The position numbers were made by a program, and so were the translations under genes. A stretch of DNA of 64,000 bases from positions 6,636,210 through 6,700,209 of the forward strand of contig PYIU01000001.1 in NCBI GenBank assembly GCA_003415625.1, in the 5' to 3' direction. This document shows, piece by piece, positions 50,674 through 62,364 of the stretch (position 1 is its first letter; the number at the start of each line of letters is the position of its first letter). This DNA comes from Aquanectria penicillioides (taxonomy: Eukaryota > Ascomycota > Sordariomycetes > Hypocreales > Nectriaceae). The notes beneath the pieces are model-generated. The model did not search any database. It had not been told where the DNA came from and saw nothing but the letters and a program-made list of their open reading frames with translations.

Positions 50674-51656
50674 GGCGTTGGCTTGATTGAACGGTAAAGA
50701 ATATGTGAGTGTATATAAGGCGTTTGAAGAGTTGCTTCCTGAGCAATTATTGAAGAGCGGGTAAAGGTGGGCAAGGAGCGAATGGAATGACAAGAAGCTT
50801 CAAAGGAATGTAGAGGTGAAAGGAATGAACCTCAAAGGACTTGGGCCTGAGTTGAAAAAGGGAGTGACACTGAGACATGGAGAAAGGGAGGGTTTCAATC
50901 TATTATAATAAGCCATGTGGAGAGCTCGCGTTGTGGTATATACAAAATTATCAGCATCCTTTGACTTTGAGCCCCTGGCCGTAAGCTTGAGGATGAAGCA
51001 TATGCTAAAGGTGACCTATTAAGAGCCAGGACGTGAATCCCACTCAAGATTGGATGTATAGTTTGTTTGATCCAACATGAGCGGGCTCTGTTTGCAAGAT
51101 TTAACCCAGAAGCGGAGGCAGGGGATTTCCAGGAACAATAAACCCACATGCGTCGTACAGTAATGCGACGCCATGTGTTAGGATTTGCGCAGGGGCAGGC
51201 TTAGCAGATGGGATGACAGGAAGCATGATCTCTTGCTGCAACGACGAAACTCGAGCTACCAACGGGAGATTTTCTATGGTGTGGTTGCGCAGGAGGATCC
51301 CAAGTGTTGGACAGTGTGTGGAGAAATGTTCCTTCACCGTCTGCTTTAGGACTAGTAGGGAGCCCATGGGCTGAGGGCGGACGAAAGCCCAGCGTCTCCG
51401 AAACAGTCAACACACACATGCTTGGTTGTGTCTCTATTTGAGGCACGCCACGAATGCTGCGATTGATTAGGATCCATGGTCCACCGCTGCCCTATGTTCT
51501 GGGGGTTAATAGGCTAGCGTTTGATGCCGCACCTGTTTGCTGGGCACTTGTTTGGGACTCAAAAAGAGCTTCACCACGCCCCATCGGACTTGATTGGGTG
51601 CCTGTGGGCTAACTGCAGTGACCGTGCGCATGCTGTGGCGTACGAATCTGTTGCAC
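50674..51656. other. Intergenic region
   Basis: This is the upstream region of the GH114 gene and the 3' flank of HOS2. No gene is supported. It contains a candidate TATA element at 50712. Confidence 0.45.
50712..50717 (-). promoter_or_regulatory. Candidate TATA box of the GH114 gene
   Basis: A TATATA element lies about 40 bases upstream of the GH114 start codon on the minus strand. The position is plausible for a core promoter with a short leader. Confidence 0.35.
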
Positions 51657-53152
51657 TCAAAGTTCCATGGCCGTGCCAACTGCAGCCTCTCGGGCTTTGC
51701 GCACCTCATCGCGCTTCTCCTCATTCTCCTCCTTCAATCGCTCCTCAACTTCGTCACGGAGGCCCCCAAGATCCGGAGGAATAGTCTGGAATTGAACGCT
51801 TGGGGCCGCCTCTACGAACCGTAGTTGTTCTGTGATGTGTTGCACAATGTCTTGTAAGCGTTTTTGGGGGTTGCGATTCTGTCGCGGCTCACCCAAGATC
51901 TGCTCAAGGGTGGGGAAGAGTGTGTCTTGTCGGAACTGGTCACGCCAGGGAGCGTGCTGGGGCAGAATCGGGTCAATCTTGTCTTGACAGTTGATGGCAA
52001 TGCTTGTCTCGTAGGTCCACGCCCGGGCCACGTTTCTCGGCGTGTACCCGCCGCCACCAAACAAGATCATGGGAATGCCTAGCCTCTTGCAAAATTCGAC
52101 ACATGCTCCGTGACCCTGCACTTGGAGATTAAAGCGACCCAGGCGATCACCTGCGAGCGAGTCTGCACCGCACTGCAGTGCGATGGCGCTTGGCCGAAAC
52201 TTCTCCACAATCTTGCCAATGACAGTGTTGAACAGATTGTCATACTGCTCGTCTGTGATACCGTCATTCAAAGGAACGTTGAAAGCATGATGAGCTCCGG
52301 GATTGTGTTCGCTCTTAGGGCCATTGTCGTCAAGGGCCCCAGTGCCAGGGAAGAAGTTGTTGGGGTCGTACTTGTGAAACGATACCGTCATGACTCTATC
52401 AGTTGAAAAGAATGCCTCTTCCACACCATCGCCATGATGGACATCGATATCAATGTACAACACCCGCGGATAGTATCGGAGAAGCTGGAGGATGGCGAGG
52501 ACAATGTCATTGATATAACAGAAACCAGAGGCCTCGGCTCTCTTGGCATGGTGTAGGCCGCCACCCCATGATATTGCTATGTCGGATTGTTTGTTGCAAA
52601 TCTTCCTCGCAGCGTCAAGGGATCCACCAGCTGAAAGAGAGCAGTAGTCGTAGAGACCATCAAAAAGTGGACAATCGGAGCCACCGAGGTTGAATTTGAG
52701 ATCCAGGTTCTGGTTCTCAAGATCCCGAGGAACTGGTTCAGGAAGAACGGTACCAAGAAAGTCGAGATAGTCTGTAGAATGATAGTCTGCTAGCTCCTCG
52801 TAAGTCGCGGCCCTCGCAATGTAGTTGTCCATGGCAAAGGACATGCCATAAGAGTAAATAAGGCTCTTGGAGAGGGTGAGACGCCAGGGTTTCATAGGGT
52901 GGGTGATGCCAAAGTGGTGCTTCTCGATATCTGGATTGCAGTGGAAAGAGACTTTGTAACCCTTGGGACGTGTGATACCCGAATCCTCGGCGAGTCGCTT
53001 GCATTTGTTGTAGAACTTGGCGTTATCCATCTCGCTGGCCAGACCTAGGGGGTGTTGTACTCTTCCACGATGGAGTCGTCCGGGTCCATGTCCACCCTAT
53101 GAGGGAGGTAGTTGGGCTTGGGGACCCGGTATCTGTACGAATCTATGTTCAT
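51657..53152 (-). CDS. HOS2: Class I histone deacetylase Hos2/HosA (one-base frameshift near start)
   Basis: This is the zinc-dependent lysine deacetylase of the Set3/SMRT-type complex, acting on histones H3 and H4. The frame is intronless. The body from 53030 is intact: ITHPMKPWRLTL, WGGGLHHAKRAEASGFCY (active-site His pair), YIDIDVHHGDGVEEAF (zinc ligands), SFHKYDPNNFFPGTG, LQCGADSLAGDRLG and FGGGGYTPRNVARAW. It ends with a Glu/Lys-rich coiled tail. Upstream of 53030, in the other frame, is the conserved N-terminus MNIDSYRYRVPKPNY ... MDPDDSIVEEYNTP from the ATG at 53152. The two frames join as LGLASEMDNAKFY if one base is added to the five-G run at 53048-53052 (plus strand). The repaired length is 498 residues. 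A caller would start at 53030 and lose 41 residues. It is divergent from YNG2. Confidence 0.94.
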
Positions 53153-54324
53153 GATTACCAGCGACTAACCCAGGGGTCTCAGCTTCAGGCTGTGTTTGAC
53201 TGGTGGTGGTGGGTGGTGGATGTTGGAAAATGAGATTTGAGATGGTGAGTAAGCAGGTCGTCTACCTGAGATTTGAAGCTTGAGAGTGAGGGAGACGCGA
53301 AGCTAAGTCAAGGGGCCAGCCTTGAACGCGGTTCCAGAAGAAGTGCTTGGGAAGCGAGTCACGCTGTGAAGACAGCACTGTGAGATTGTAGTTGTAGGTG
53401 GATAGATGGATGTCTTTGGCAAGTTCGAATCCCTAGCTATCGAGAATCGAAAGTGGCCTAAGATGCAAGCCAGTGGTTGGTTGGTGGCGGAGGGTAGGTG
53501 CAGGATGCGTGGGGTTAGGTCGCTTGGATGTATATCATGGCCAGCCCATAGGCAGAAGGACACTGAAACAGCAGGAGGATCGACATGTTAGCTACATTGT
53601 GTTTCTGTGAAGCACACACCAGGCCTCAATGCGACAGCCCCACCTGTTTCGTCTGAACCTGGACTAGCGAAAACCTTGATGTGGCTGGTACCTTGGTCGA
53701 TGGCTGGGGTCCTGTGGCTTTCTATGGCGTAGCTCAGCATGTTGAGGCTGGTGCCTGCTCGACTGACACCTCTTCGGCTCGACTTTTCTCCTGGCTTCTG
53801 GCGGCCCCAAAACCTTACATCGACTCTGTCGCCGCATACCTATCGCTCCTCTGATACTCATCAAGCAATCTTGCCACGGAGTGTCACATCCTCAGCCCTG
53901 CAGCATCCTATCGCCCGCCCCCCAACCCTTTGGCGGCCAGCAGAATTTTCTTCCTGTGCAGACCGAGGTGAGCCGAGTCATTCAGTTCGAGTTGCTCTCT
54001 GCGCCGTCTCTGAAACGAGCCTATCACTGCGTTGCGCCTTGGGCGTTGCTCGTGACAACCACTCCCTCCCCCTGCCCTGCTGTCCACACCCTCTGGGACC
54101 ACTTCTTTCTCCTTTCTCCCCGCCCTAGCCTTGCTTGACCAACCACCAGACGCATTTCCTACCGTCTCCTTGCCTGTCTCTCATATCTGCATCCTATCTC
54201 GTTGCTTGCGTTCACGTCCGCGTGCGGCGTCTCTCTATTCGTCCCATGGGGGGTTGAGAATTGCGACGTCACCGCTTTCCAGAGCCTGTGTCCGTGTCGC
54301 GCGGTCATCTCATAATTAACAATC
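53153..54324. promoter_or_regulatory. Shared upstream region HOS2 / YNG2
   Basis: The start codons of HOS2 and YNG2 face away from each other across 1.17 kb with no gene between. Both products are chromatin proteins (deacetylase and NuA4-type ING subunit). The YNG2 side is CT-rich, as in a leader. Co-regulation is inference. Confidence 0.45.
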
Positions 54325-55643
54325 ATGCCTAGAGACGACTTGTCCATCGACTTCGTCAAGAGGATGCCTCAGGCGGAACCCCTCGATCCCGGCTTGATCC
54401 TCGACGACTGGATCAATCGCGTGCAGAACCTCCCCGAGGAGATTCGTTTTATCCAAGAGGAGATCGCCGACAAGGATCGCCAATATGCCGAGTGTATTCG
54501 CATGATTGAGGACCGCGATGGCAAGATACAGAAATGGATCAAGACAAACGGCAGCCACGAGCCAAATCCCAAAGAAGATTTGTTGCGCTCGCAAGTTCGG
54601 GAGAACTTCGCTAAAGCTGACCAGCTGTCTCAAGACAAGATCGCTCTTATGCAGAAGTTGCAAATCATAATGGACAAGCACCTTCGCAGTCTCGACATCC
54701 AGATTAAGATCCTTTACGACCGGGCTGAACCTGGCTTTACTGACCCAGATGAAGTACCGTCTTTACTTCGGGCTAGCGCCGCCAACCAGACTGTTCCCAA
54801 TATCCGCGCAATGAACTCGACTACTATTGCGACGACCGGCCCTACTACCACTCCGACAACCACAGTTCCAACATCGTCAAACCCCGCCCTTGCTCGACTC
54901 CCTAGCCACCCGAATGTTAGACATGCTCAAGGCCATCAGCATCCGTCATCTGCACCTGCAACTCCTGCGGCAAGCATGATCCTCAATAGACAACGTGAAA
55001 GCTCAGCAGGACCGGCAACGAAGCGTGGACCACGCATCAACCCGACACTCAGTAGCTTGCCCACGACATCAAGCGGTTTGGCCAGACACGCATCATTGGG
55101 CCGGGCACGCCTAAGGGAACTGCAGCCAATGGGCCGGCATCTCTGACCAGAGCAGGGAGTGCAGGTCCGAGGTCAACTTCGGTTAAGTCGACAATAGGCA
55201 CGAATGCTCGGCGTGGGACGCCTACTGCCAGTTCGAGGAAGAAAACAGTGAACAAATCATCGCTTTCCAGAGTCAAGAAGGCATCCAACAGGAACTCGCC
55301 AGCGCCAACGGTTGATAGCGAGCTTTCTGATCCTGATAGCGAAAGCGGAGAGGATGAGGACGGCGCCGATGGGCGATCTAGAGGGACGCCTATAGCGGAT
55401 GGCAAAGATGGAGACGCAGACGATGTGCCGGGAGACGCGGATGACGATGACGATGACGGGGGAGACGACAAGAAGTACTGCCTCTGTCATAATGTGAGCT
55501 ATGGTGATATGGTTGCTTGTGACAACGACAACTGCCCTTACGAGTGGTTCCACTGGTCGTGTGTTGGGCTTAAGAGCGAACCAAACGGCACATGGTATTG
55601 TCCAGTCTGTACGGAAAAATTGCAAAAGAAGGTGCCCAAATGA
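54325..55643 (+). CDS. YNG2: ING/PHD chromatin protein Yng2 (one-base frameshift)
   Basis: This is a NuA4 histone acetyltransferase subunit whose PHD finger reads H3K4 methylation. The frame is intronless and becomes 439 residues after repair. The N-terminal ING domain occupies about residues 1-135 ([33 protein letters not shown] in sections) and is helical. A Ser/Thr/Pro/Gly-rich linker follows, then an acidic block near 350-385. The C-terminal PHD finger covers about residues 390-432, with the Cys4-His-Cys3 pattern CLCH ... [22 protein letters not shown] ... WYCPVC; the aromatic SYGDM segment is present. At 55098-55102 the frame shifts: the first frame reads ARHASLG then stops at 55144, while the second reads [16 protein letters not shown] and continues to the finger. 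One missing G or C in GGGCC explains it. It is tail-to-tail with HPM1, 234 bases apart. Confidence 0.93.
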
Positions 55644-55877
55644 CCTGCTTGGCCAAGGCCTGAAGAAGTTGGAAACAGGACATGCGACGCATTGGGCACA
55701 ACGAGATAACCCGGCGCAAAATTCGTGTTAGTAGTATTGAAGTCATGATCTGCATGTAATCGGCGTTAGGAAAGGAAAATATACCCAGTTGTTTGCTCTC
55801 ATGACTGCGTGTTCGCAACTCGCACGTGTTCCATCAAAGAGGAGGCAATCCATGGTTTGAATCTTTGTTTGTCACGC

Positions 55878-57000
55878 CTAGCTAGGCCCGAGAATGCATT
55901 GAACGACGCCTCGTCTAACGCCCCCGGTTTCTTCCCTGACCTGATCAACCATGGCACCTTTGCCACGGGCCCTTTCAATGAAGTCATCCAAAGACCCGCC
56001 CACGCCAAAGTATAATCTCTTAGCTGCAATATATGCTTCAGCCTCGCTTCCCACCGTATTACGTTCTTGCTCGAGAATGGCAAAGATCGTTTCGGTGAAA
56101 GCTTGGAGGGCGAAGGGAGAGTAGATAGTCTCTGCACCCAATAGGAGAGTGCTGGCAGGTTGGTTGCCACCTGCAGGTAAGGTATATAAGAGGTCGACAA
56201 ATTCTTGGGACCAGCCGCCGGAGATAAAGGAGAGACTAATGTTGGAATCGTGCAGATACTTCTGAAAGGCTTTGATTACCTCGGGTCCAAGTTCGACTTC
56301 GCCCTCAATTGAGAATGCGTCCTTGAGGGCCGGGGTATGCGTATTGCTGAGAGCCCAAGCGAGAACAAAGTTAGGCAGTGTGACGAGCTGGAGGACAGTC
56401 GGATTGTAGTCGGCCAAAATGAGAGATAAAGGCCGCTTCTCCTGTGTCATTAACATGGTCCATTGAAAAAGAGCCACTGATGGTAACGCAGTCCCGCACC
56501 CAAGCTGTTGATTGTAGTGAGCCATGAACAAGTTGGTGGGTTGATGGTTCTCATTTACATACCTCAACAACTCGCACTGGAACTTTCGAAAGCGCAGATA
56601 TGGAGTTCTTTACTGCCAAGACCTTGACGAGATCAACACTGCTCTCCCAACTCTTGAACCCACCCTCGTACACCCCCGTTTTGACGTCGTGCTTGCCTAA
56701 ACCTTCGGTTGCCTGCCCATCGACTTCGTCGTCCTCAGCCATGAGTTGCACACGCACGTCCCACAACTCTCGCCGGGGGATCTGAATCCCGGCGCCATCG
56801 TCCAGAGTCACATCTAGCATGCCGTAGGCAATCTTGGACGGAAGTTGGGAGAGCAGCCCACCGAGGTCATGGTGAGTCGGTGGCAGTTGAGGTTTGCCAG
56901 CGACAGGGAATGCACTGGCGGCAGGCACAAGAGCCGGTTTGGGAGCTAGCTGCTCGCTGTCGGAGATGTCGTCGCCAGCGAATCCAAAAGAGAACGACAT
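55878..57000 (-). CDS. HPM1: Protein-histidine N-methyltransferase (Hpm1/METTL18)
   Basis: This is an AdoMet-dependent methyltransferase whose yeast relative modifies one His of ribosomal protein L3. There are two exons, 57000-56563 and 56504-55878, with a 58 bp intron that joins VRVVE to LGCGTALPS and so completes the AdoMet-binding motif I; the product is 354 residues. The N-terminus MSFSFGFAGDDISDSE is the conserved acidic start. The GGFKSWESSVDL block precedes motif I. ADYNPTVLQLVTLPN follows as a motif II-type acidic loop. The C-terminus keeps the FGVGGSLDDF element. The frame is intact. It shares a 358 bp divergent promoter with SDHAF3. Confidence 0.9.
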
Positions 57001-57358
57001 TGTTGTGATTGTGTCAAATTTTTCAAATTTTTCATCAAATTTTTTCTTTTTGGTTGGTCCTGTTCTTCGGCAAACCGCCTTCACCAGAACGTTTTGTGAC
57101 TCGACTCACGTTGACTTGAGAAAATGCTGTTACTGTGTGCACTGTGTTGTGGGGCTGAAGTCTCGACCATCCATCTGCCTTGTCGGGCACTGTGTGTGCA
57201 AATGCACAAGACTCAGGTAGCCATTCGAGCCCTTTCTATTCGTCATCAACGTTGTTCCTACCTAGGCAGCCGTCAACACCATTGACCACCGACAAGTCCA
57301 GCGTATAAACATAACTTATCCAATTGGATTTCCTCCTTTGTCATTGAGATTGCCCAAT
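57001..57358. promoter_or_regulatory. Bidirectional promoter HPM1 / SDHAF3
   Basis: 358 bp separate the two divergent start codons. A TATAAA-like element at 57304-57309 lies about 50 bases upstream of the SDHAF3 ATG. Confidence 0.45.
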
Positions 57359-57862
57359 ATGCACTCGACAGCCCTGAGGCTCGCCGTCGCCGCCACTCGG
57401 GATGGGCTAAGGCCAAACCAGATCGCCCTCCTGCCTCCGGTGCATCTATACCGGCGACTCCTTCGCGCCCACCGCAAGCACCTCCTGCCTGAGATGAGGC
57501 TCCTCGGAGACGAGTATATCAAGGCCGAGTTTAGAGCTCACAGGAACATCGACAACCCTGCCCATATGGTGAGCACATTGTCGCCCCCCGACAAATCCAA
57601 TCCAGATTTAACCATGCTAATGTCATGTCACAGATTGGATTCCTCACCGAGTGGCAACTATACGCCCAGAAGATTGAGGGAGACTCATGGGTGGGCGAAA
57701 AATTAGATGAGGGAAAGCTTAGCAAAATGAGTGGTGAGCGACGTTCTAATTACGAAACCAATAGTCGTGCTAATGGAGAATGCAGACGAGCAAATAGCCC
57801 AGTTGTATGAGCTTATGCAAGCGATTCAAAACAGAAACAAGGATGACGAGTCCAAATCGTAA
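57359..57862 (+). CDS. SDH7: Succinate dehydrogenase assembly factor 3 (Acn9/SDHAF3)
   Basis: This is an LYR-motif mitochondrial matrix protein that protects the iron-sulphur subunit of complex II during assembly. There are three exons, 57359-57568, 57634-57733 and 57786-57862, with introns of 65 and 52 bp, for 128 residues. The N-terminus is a short basic presequence. The core reads LLPPVHLYRRLLRAHRKHLLP, holding the LYR motif, then MRLLGDEYIKAEFRAHRNIDNPAHM, IGFLTEWQLYAQKI and DEQIAQLYELMQAIQNR. All intron phases are consistent and the size is typical. It is convergent with DHR2, 73 bases apart. Confidence 0.9.
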
Positions 57863-57935
57863 CTCCAGCATGTATCGTATGTAGAATAGACTCAGTGTAC
57901 ACCAAGATCTAGCCTCGACCTCCACATCCAACAAT

Positions 57936-60275
57936 TTACCTGCTCTCCAATGCCTCCGCAATCCACGCCGCCTGGATCGCGCTCACTTTTTTCGCATAGT
58001 TCTTGTTCGTATAAACATGTTCCAAAAACATAATGGCCTCCTTCTTCTGTCCATGCAACACACTTGCCGGATGGATCGCAACCACGTGTTTGCCTTGAAC
58101 AGTGACAAAACTGGCATCTGGCGCCAACATGGCCGTCTTCAGGGCGAACCCACGAAGAAAACACTTCATTACTTGCTCGGCTCTCTCTGGGGATATCGGA
58201 ACGAACGGCTGCGGATCAGGTGGTGGGGCCTCGGACAACAGATTCTCTTTGAGACACATGCCTCGAAGTTGTCTGCGAATGTTCATGGCTTGCCTCATGT
58301 TGCGCATGTTGATTTTACGCTGCTTGCACCAATTCACCCTGTCGGCGTTTTCAGCTGTATACTGCTGCATTGTGGTTAGATATGTGATGATGTCACCTTC
58401 GCGACGTTGGAGCTCCTTTCTGGAAGCCTCGGCTTCCTCCAATGCCTCTTCCGACTGCACTTGTTGGAAGATGTCATCACCTGATGTGATGCAGGAGATA
58501 ATATCGATGGCCTCGGTTACACAGTCAAATTCAGGCTTGGCGGCGGCTAAGAGAACAGCTCCCAGTGGAGCTGAGATGGGGAATCGCGCCATTTTCTCTC
58601 CAATAGCTGTGATTGTTCCATCATCATTTAGAGCCCCAAGGAAGTGTAAGTGAATCAAGGCTTTCTCAATGGCCTCGGTCTCTGGCGGATCCATCAAAGG
58701 GAAAGCGACAACATCTTGGATTCCACGTGCTTTCATAGTCAGCACGGCTCCCAATACATCATTTCGAAGAATTTCAGGAAGGTCTGAGTCCTGAAGGCCA
58801 TTGAATGCTTTCTCTGTGTACAACCGGAAACACTTGCCTGGGCCTTCACGACCGGCTCGACCAGTTCGCTGCACCGCTGATGATTTAGAAATTGGTTTGG
58901 CAAGGAGTGACTCCATTCCCAGTCGCGCTCGGTATTGTTTCACCTTGGCTTTACCGCAATCTACCACATATCTTACTCCAGGAACGGTGACTGATGTCTC
59001 AGCAATGTTCGTTGCGAGCACTATCTTTCTTGTGAAGGAGGCCTTGACAGGCATAAAAGCTTCACGTTGGGCCTCCATTGACAATTGGCCATACAGGGGG
59101 AAAACTTTCACTTTGGGTATGTTAGACGCCAGAGTTTCAGCATACTCTTCGATAAGTTTCTGGGCCGACTCAATTTCCTCTTGGCCGGTCAAGAAAGCGA
59201 GGATATCTCCTGGAAGTTGCTCTTGAAGATGGATCCTGAAAATAGTCTTCAGAAGTGCGTCCTGGAGGTCGGCCACGGGTTTTAGTTCATGGCTGAGCTC
59301 CACAGGGTACTGTCGTCCCTTGATTCGAAGGACTTGAACGGGGTTAGGACCGTTGGGGTTGGTTCGAATGTCTTTAAAAAAACCCTGAATAACATCAACA
59401 TCCGCTGTTGCACTCATGATGACCACCTTCAGTGGGATGCCACCGCGACCAGACAGGCTCCCGGCTAGGATTTGCTTCAAGAAACCGACGAGAAGATCCA
59501 CATCCAAACTTCGCTCGTGGATTTCATCGACCACTACTGCATTGTAACTTCGAAGATCGGGATCTCGTAGAAGCTCCTGTAGCAGCATTCCTTCTGTCAG
59601 AAACTTGATCTTGGATCCCTTTGGAACCACATGGTCGAATCGAACAGAGTAACCAACAAGCCCATCAGGTCGGCCCTTGCCCAGGGGAGTCCCAGTCTCT
59701 TGAGAGACTCGATGTGCCAATGTTGTGGCAGCCACTCGCCTTGGTTGCGTAATGGCTATCATTCCACCCACGAAAACCTCATCATCCAACCCGGGGACCG
59801 TGACTCTTTGACGTTTGCACCAGGGCTCTTGATAGATAAATTGAGGAACCTGTGTGCTTTTACCGGAACCAGTTTCACCGACCAAGATTAACACATTGCT
59901 GTTTGATTTGCGCATTGCATTCTGAATATCGTTGCGATACTGCCAGATTGGAAGTTCTTGGCGCGTCTTGAGTAGCCCGCGGTTTTCCCTAGTTCGGGGA
60001 TTGTCCGAGTTCCGGTTCTTCAATGGCTTGGATGACTTCCTTGACCCAGGTAATGAATTTTCTTTACTTGATATCGTGTTTTCCGTGACATCTTTTGTCC
60101 GAGACTTTGGGATCGCGGCCATTGGTGTCGGAGCATCGACCCTGACTGGCTTTAGTGTTGGTGTGGTGAGGTATCCCTCGAGAGAGATCGCCTTTCCCCC
60201 GATAGAGATTGCATTGGGATCCGGACGAGTCTTTCGCCGCTTGGCAGGGTGTGATGTGCTGTTCTCTGTTGCCAT
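57936..60275 (-). CDS. DHR2: DEAH-box RNA helicase Dhr2
   Basis: This is a nucleolar ATP-dependent RNA helicase required for 18S rRNA synthesis in yeast. It is a single exon of 779 residues. The N-terminal 100 residues are basic and disordered. Motif I is GETGSGKST at 133-141, Ia TQPRRVAA, II DEIH at about 243 (the DEAH variant of this subgroup), III SATADV, and VI QRTGRAGREG at about 468. The helicase-associated winged and ratchet domains and a C-terminal OB-type region follow (MFLEHVYTNKNYAKKVSAIQ). The length is close to the yeast protein's. The gene converges on SDHAF3, and its start region lies 761 bases beyond the SEC9 terminus. Confidence 0.91.
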   Translation of the reverse strand: MATENSTSHPAKRRKTRPDPNAISIGGKAISLEGYLTTPTLKPVRVDAPTPMAAIPKSRTKDVTENTISSKENSLPGSRKSSKPLKNRNSDNPRTRENRGLLKTRQELPIWQYRNDIQNAMRKSNSNVLILVGETGSGKSTQVPQFIYQEPWCKRQRVTVPGLDDEVFVGGMIAITQPRRVAATTLAHRVSQETGTPLGKGRPDGLVGYSVRFDHVVPKGSKIKFLTEGMLLQELLRDPDLRSYNAVVVDEIHERSLDVDLLVGFLKQILAGSLSGRGGIPLKVVIMSATADVDVIQGFFKDIRTNPNGPNPVQVLRIKGRQYPVELSHELKPVADLQDALLKTIFRIHLQEQLPGDILAFLTGQEEIESAQKLIEEYAETLASNIPKVKVFPLYGQLSMEAQREAFMPVKASFTRKIVLATNIAETSVTVPGVRYVVDCGKAKVKQYRARLGMESLLAKPISKSSAVQRTGRAGREGPGKCFRLYTEKAFNGLQDSDLPEILRNDVLGAVLTMKARGIQDVVAFPLMDPPETEAIEKALIHLHFLGALNDDGTITAIGEKMARFPISAPLGAVLLAAAKPEFDCVTEAIDIISCITSGDDIFQQVQSEEALEEAEASRKELQRREGDIITYLTTMQQYTAENADRVNWCKQRKINMRNMRQAMNIRRQLRGMCLKENLLSEAPPPDPQPFVPISPERAEQVMKCFLRGFALKTAMLAPDASFVTVQGKHVVAIHPASVLHGQKKEAIMFLEHVYTNKNYAKKVSAIQAAWIAEALESR

Positions 60276-61037
60276 CCTACGTGATTGGGGAGGTTGGTTG
60301 ATCCTTCTTGTGTTTGGACCATGCTAGGAAAATTTAGCATGATGACTTGTTTGAGCATATTGTACAGTGTGTACACTACATATACTGTACACAACACGTG
60401 AAATTTTCTATTGTCAGTGGCCTTGACGGATTGAACCTTCAACATCTCGCCAATGGAATTCGACAAGAAAAGCTCCGTGTTAAAATAAAATCTTTATAAT
60501 CTAACATTATACAACTAGATTACCGCTTGCAGTTAAATCTTAGCCTTAATACCATTTGTTGAGCCTGGCATCCTCAGACCCCACCTCTCCAATCCGCCCG
60601 CACCATTACATTTCGTTGCCACCTGCACACATGGGAACCAGTTGGTCATATGCCCTCTTGTGGGAATCGCAGGGCGCAGAATGGTAGCCATTTTGGCTCC
60701 AACCAGAATTGAAAAGTCGAACACAAGAAAACATTGACGGTGGGCCAGGTTCTCACGCTAGGCACGCCGGCGCATCACAGGAACCGGAATGACGTTATCA
60801 AGAGAAACCTGGGCTTTTATTGCAAGGACAACTGAAACATCAGACACCATTCGATCTCATCACTGGTGTAGTGGTGTAACGCGTTCAGTCCTCATCCCAC
60901 AAGGGCTGTGGATGAGCTCACACAAGGAGGACCGTTTCAGCTCCGATTCGAATTGCACAGCGATATGCCACAAACCGTCTCTTCGAGGTGTGAGCGCCGC
61001 CACAGGCGACAAACAATCAATCTGTCGTTTATGACCC
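60276..61037. other. Intergenic region
   Basis: This 762-base stretch holds the upstream region of DHR2 and the 3' flank of SEC9. It is AT-rich at about 60340-60400 and 60480-60540. No gene is supported; the frames at 60789-61054 are not protein-like. Confidence 0.5.
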
Positions 61038-62364
61038 CTACTTGATTCGAGCAAGTCGTTCTCGGTTCATTCTAGTTGCGTCATCGACAGCATCGCTCTG
61101 AGAAGAAGATGTTAGTTACAGAGGATTTGGAGAAAAAGTAACGACATACCTTGTTCATAATCCTGTCGATTTGCTTGTTCTGGGCATCTACTTCTTTACC
61201 AATGGCCCTACCGACCATGTTCATCATGGATACCTGACCCTCAAGCTCATTGAGGCCGTCGTCGATTTGATCTTCAAGTTCATCTGCACCTTCCTCATCG
61301 TCAAGATTGAATTTTCCGTAATCCTTTTTGCGTGACTGTCGGGGTATGCCAGCTTGGTTGATATCCTTGAAAGTAGATTCCATACGCTGATTAGCGGAGT
61401 AGCCGTCACGACGAGTCGCTTCTCTTGCATCTCTCTCATTGCGGTGGCGGCTCATGACCTCTTCATCGGCCTTGAGTTGACGTTGTTTGGAGGTGAATGG
61501 GTTGCCAACATGAACGGCGAACATGCTTCTGTTGAGTGTCTTGAGCTCAGCAGCTCGGTCTTGGGCAATCTTGTTCTGGTTGGCAGCCATGTCAAGATGT
61601 TTCTCTGTATTGTTCAAGCGCTCTCCTTGGGCACCAAGTCGGGCAAGAGTGGCACGTCCGACCTCATTGGCCTGTCTGGCCATCTGAACTGAACGGGAGA
61701 CAGAGGAAGCACTTTCTTGTTGGAGCTGTCGCTTTTCTGCGAGAATAGCCTGATAATCGGCCTCTTCTTGCTCCTCAGCAGTCAGCTCTCGGGATTCACC
61801 ATAACCGCCGTACGAGCCACCCGCCGCTCCCGATTGCTGTTGACCATACGCACCACCACCAGGGGCCGGTGGCTGTTGTTTCTGAGCCTGCCGCTCCGAG
61901 GAACCCGCGAAGAGGGCATCGCGGTTTTCATCGGGTTCATTACTGGCTTGGCCAAAACCACCGTAACCACCCGGTCCTCTAGCTCCCGCTGCTGGACTAG
62001 CGTATCGGTTTTGTGCTCCAGCATCATCATATCGATTGCTGCCATAGCCACCACCGGACCCGTATCTGTCGGCACCGTATCCGCTAAGCGGCTGGGAATT
62101 TTGGCCTCCAGCAGGAGTACCATACGGGTTGGATTGTTGGGAACCAGGGCCACCGCCAGGGGGGCCGTTAAGGCCGGAACGAGCTTGTTGGTAAGGCGAC
62201 ATGTTGGCATACTTGGCCTCATCGGCGTAGGGGTCATTTCCACCCTGCTTGGCATAGGGGTTGTCAGAAGCGGGAGATTGAGATGACTTCTTGCGACCGA
62301 AGAGGGCATTGCGATTGGCATCGTCGCCATCATCGCCCTTCTTTCCAAAGCCGAACTTCTTCAT
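61038..62364 (-). CDS. SEC9: SNAP-25-like t-SNARE Sec9
   Basis: This is the plasma-membrane Qb/Qc SNARE for exocytic vesicle fusion, partnering Sso-type and Snc-type SNAREs. There are two exons, 62364-61150 and 61097-61038, with a 52 bp intron ending TTCTTCTCAG, for 424 residues. The N-terminal 190 residues are low complexity (Gly, Gln, Tyr, Pro) with NPY repeats. The Qb SNARE helix spans about 210-275, with its zero-layer Gln in LGAQGERL. The Qc helix is at about 355-420 (LEDQIDDGLNELEGQV, EVDAQNKQI). There is no membrane anchor and no palmitoylation-type cysteine cluster, as in yeast Sec9. Without the intron the end of the Qc helix (SDAVDDATRMNRERLARIK) would be replaced by a nonsense tail. 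Confidence 0.93.
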
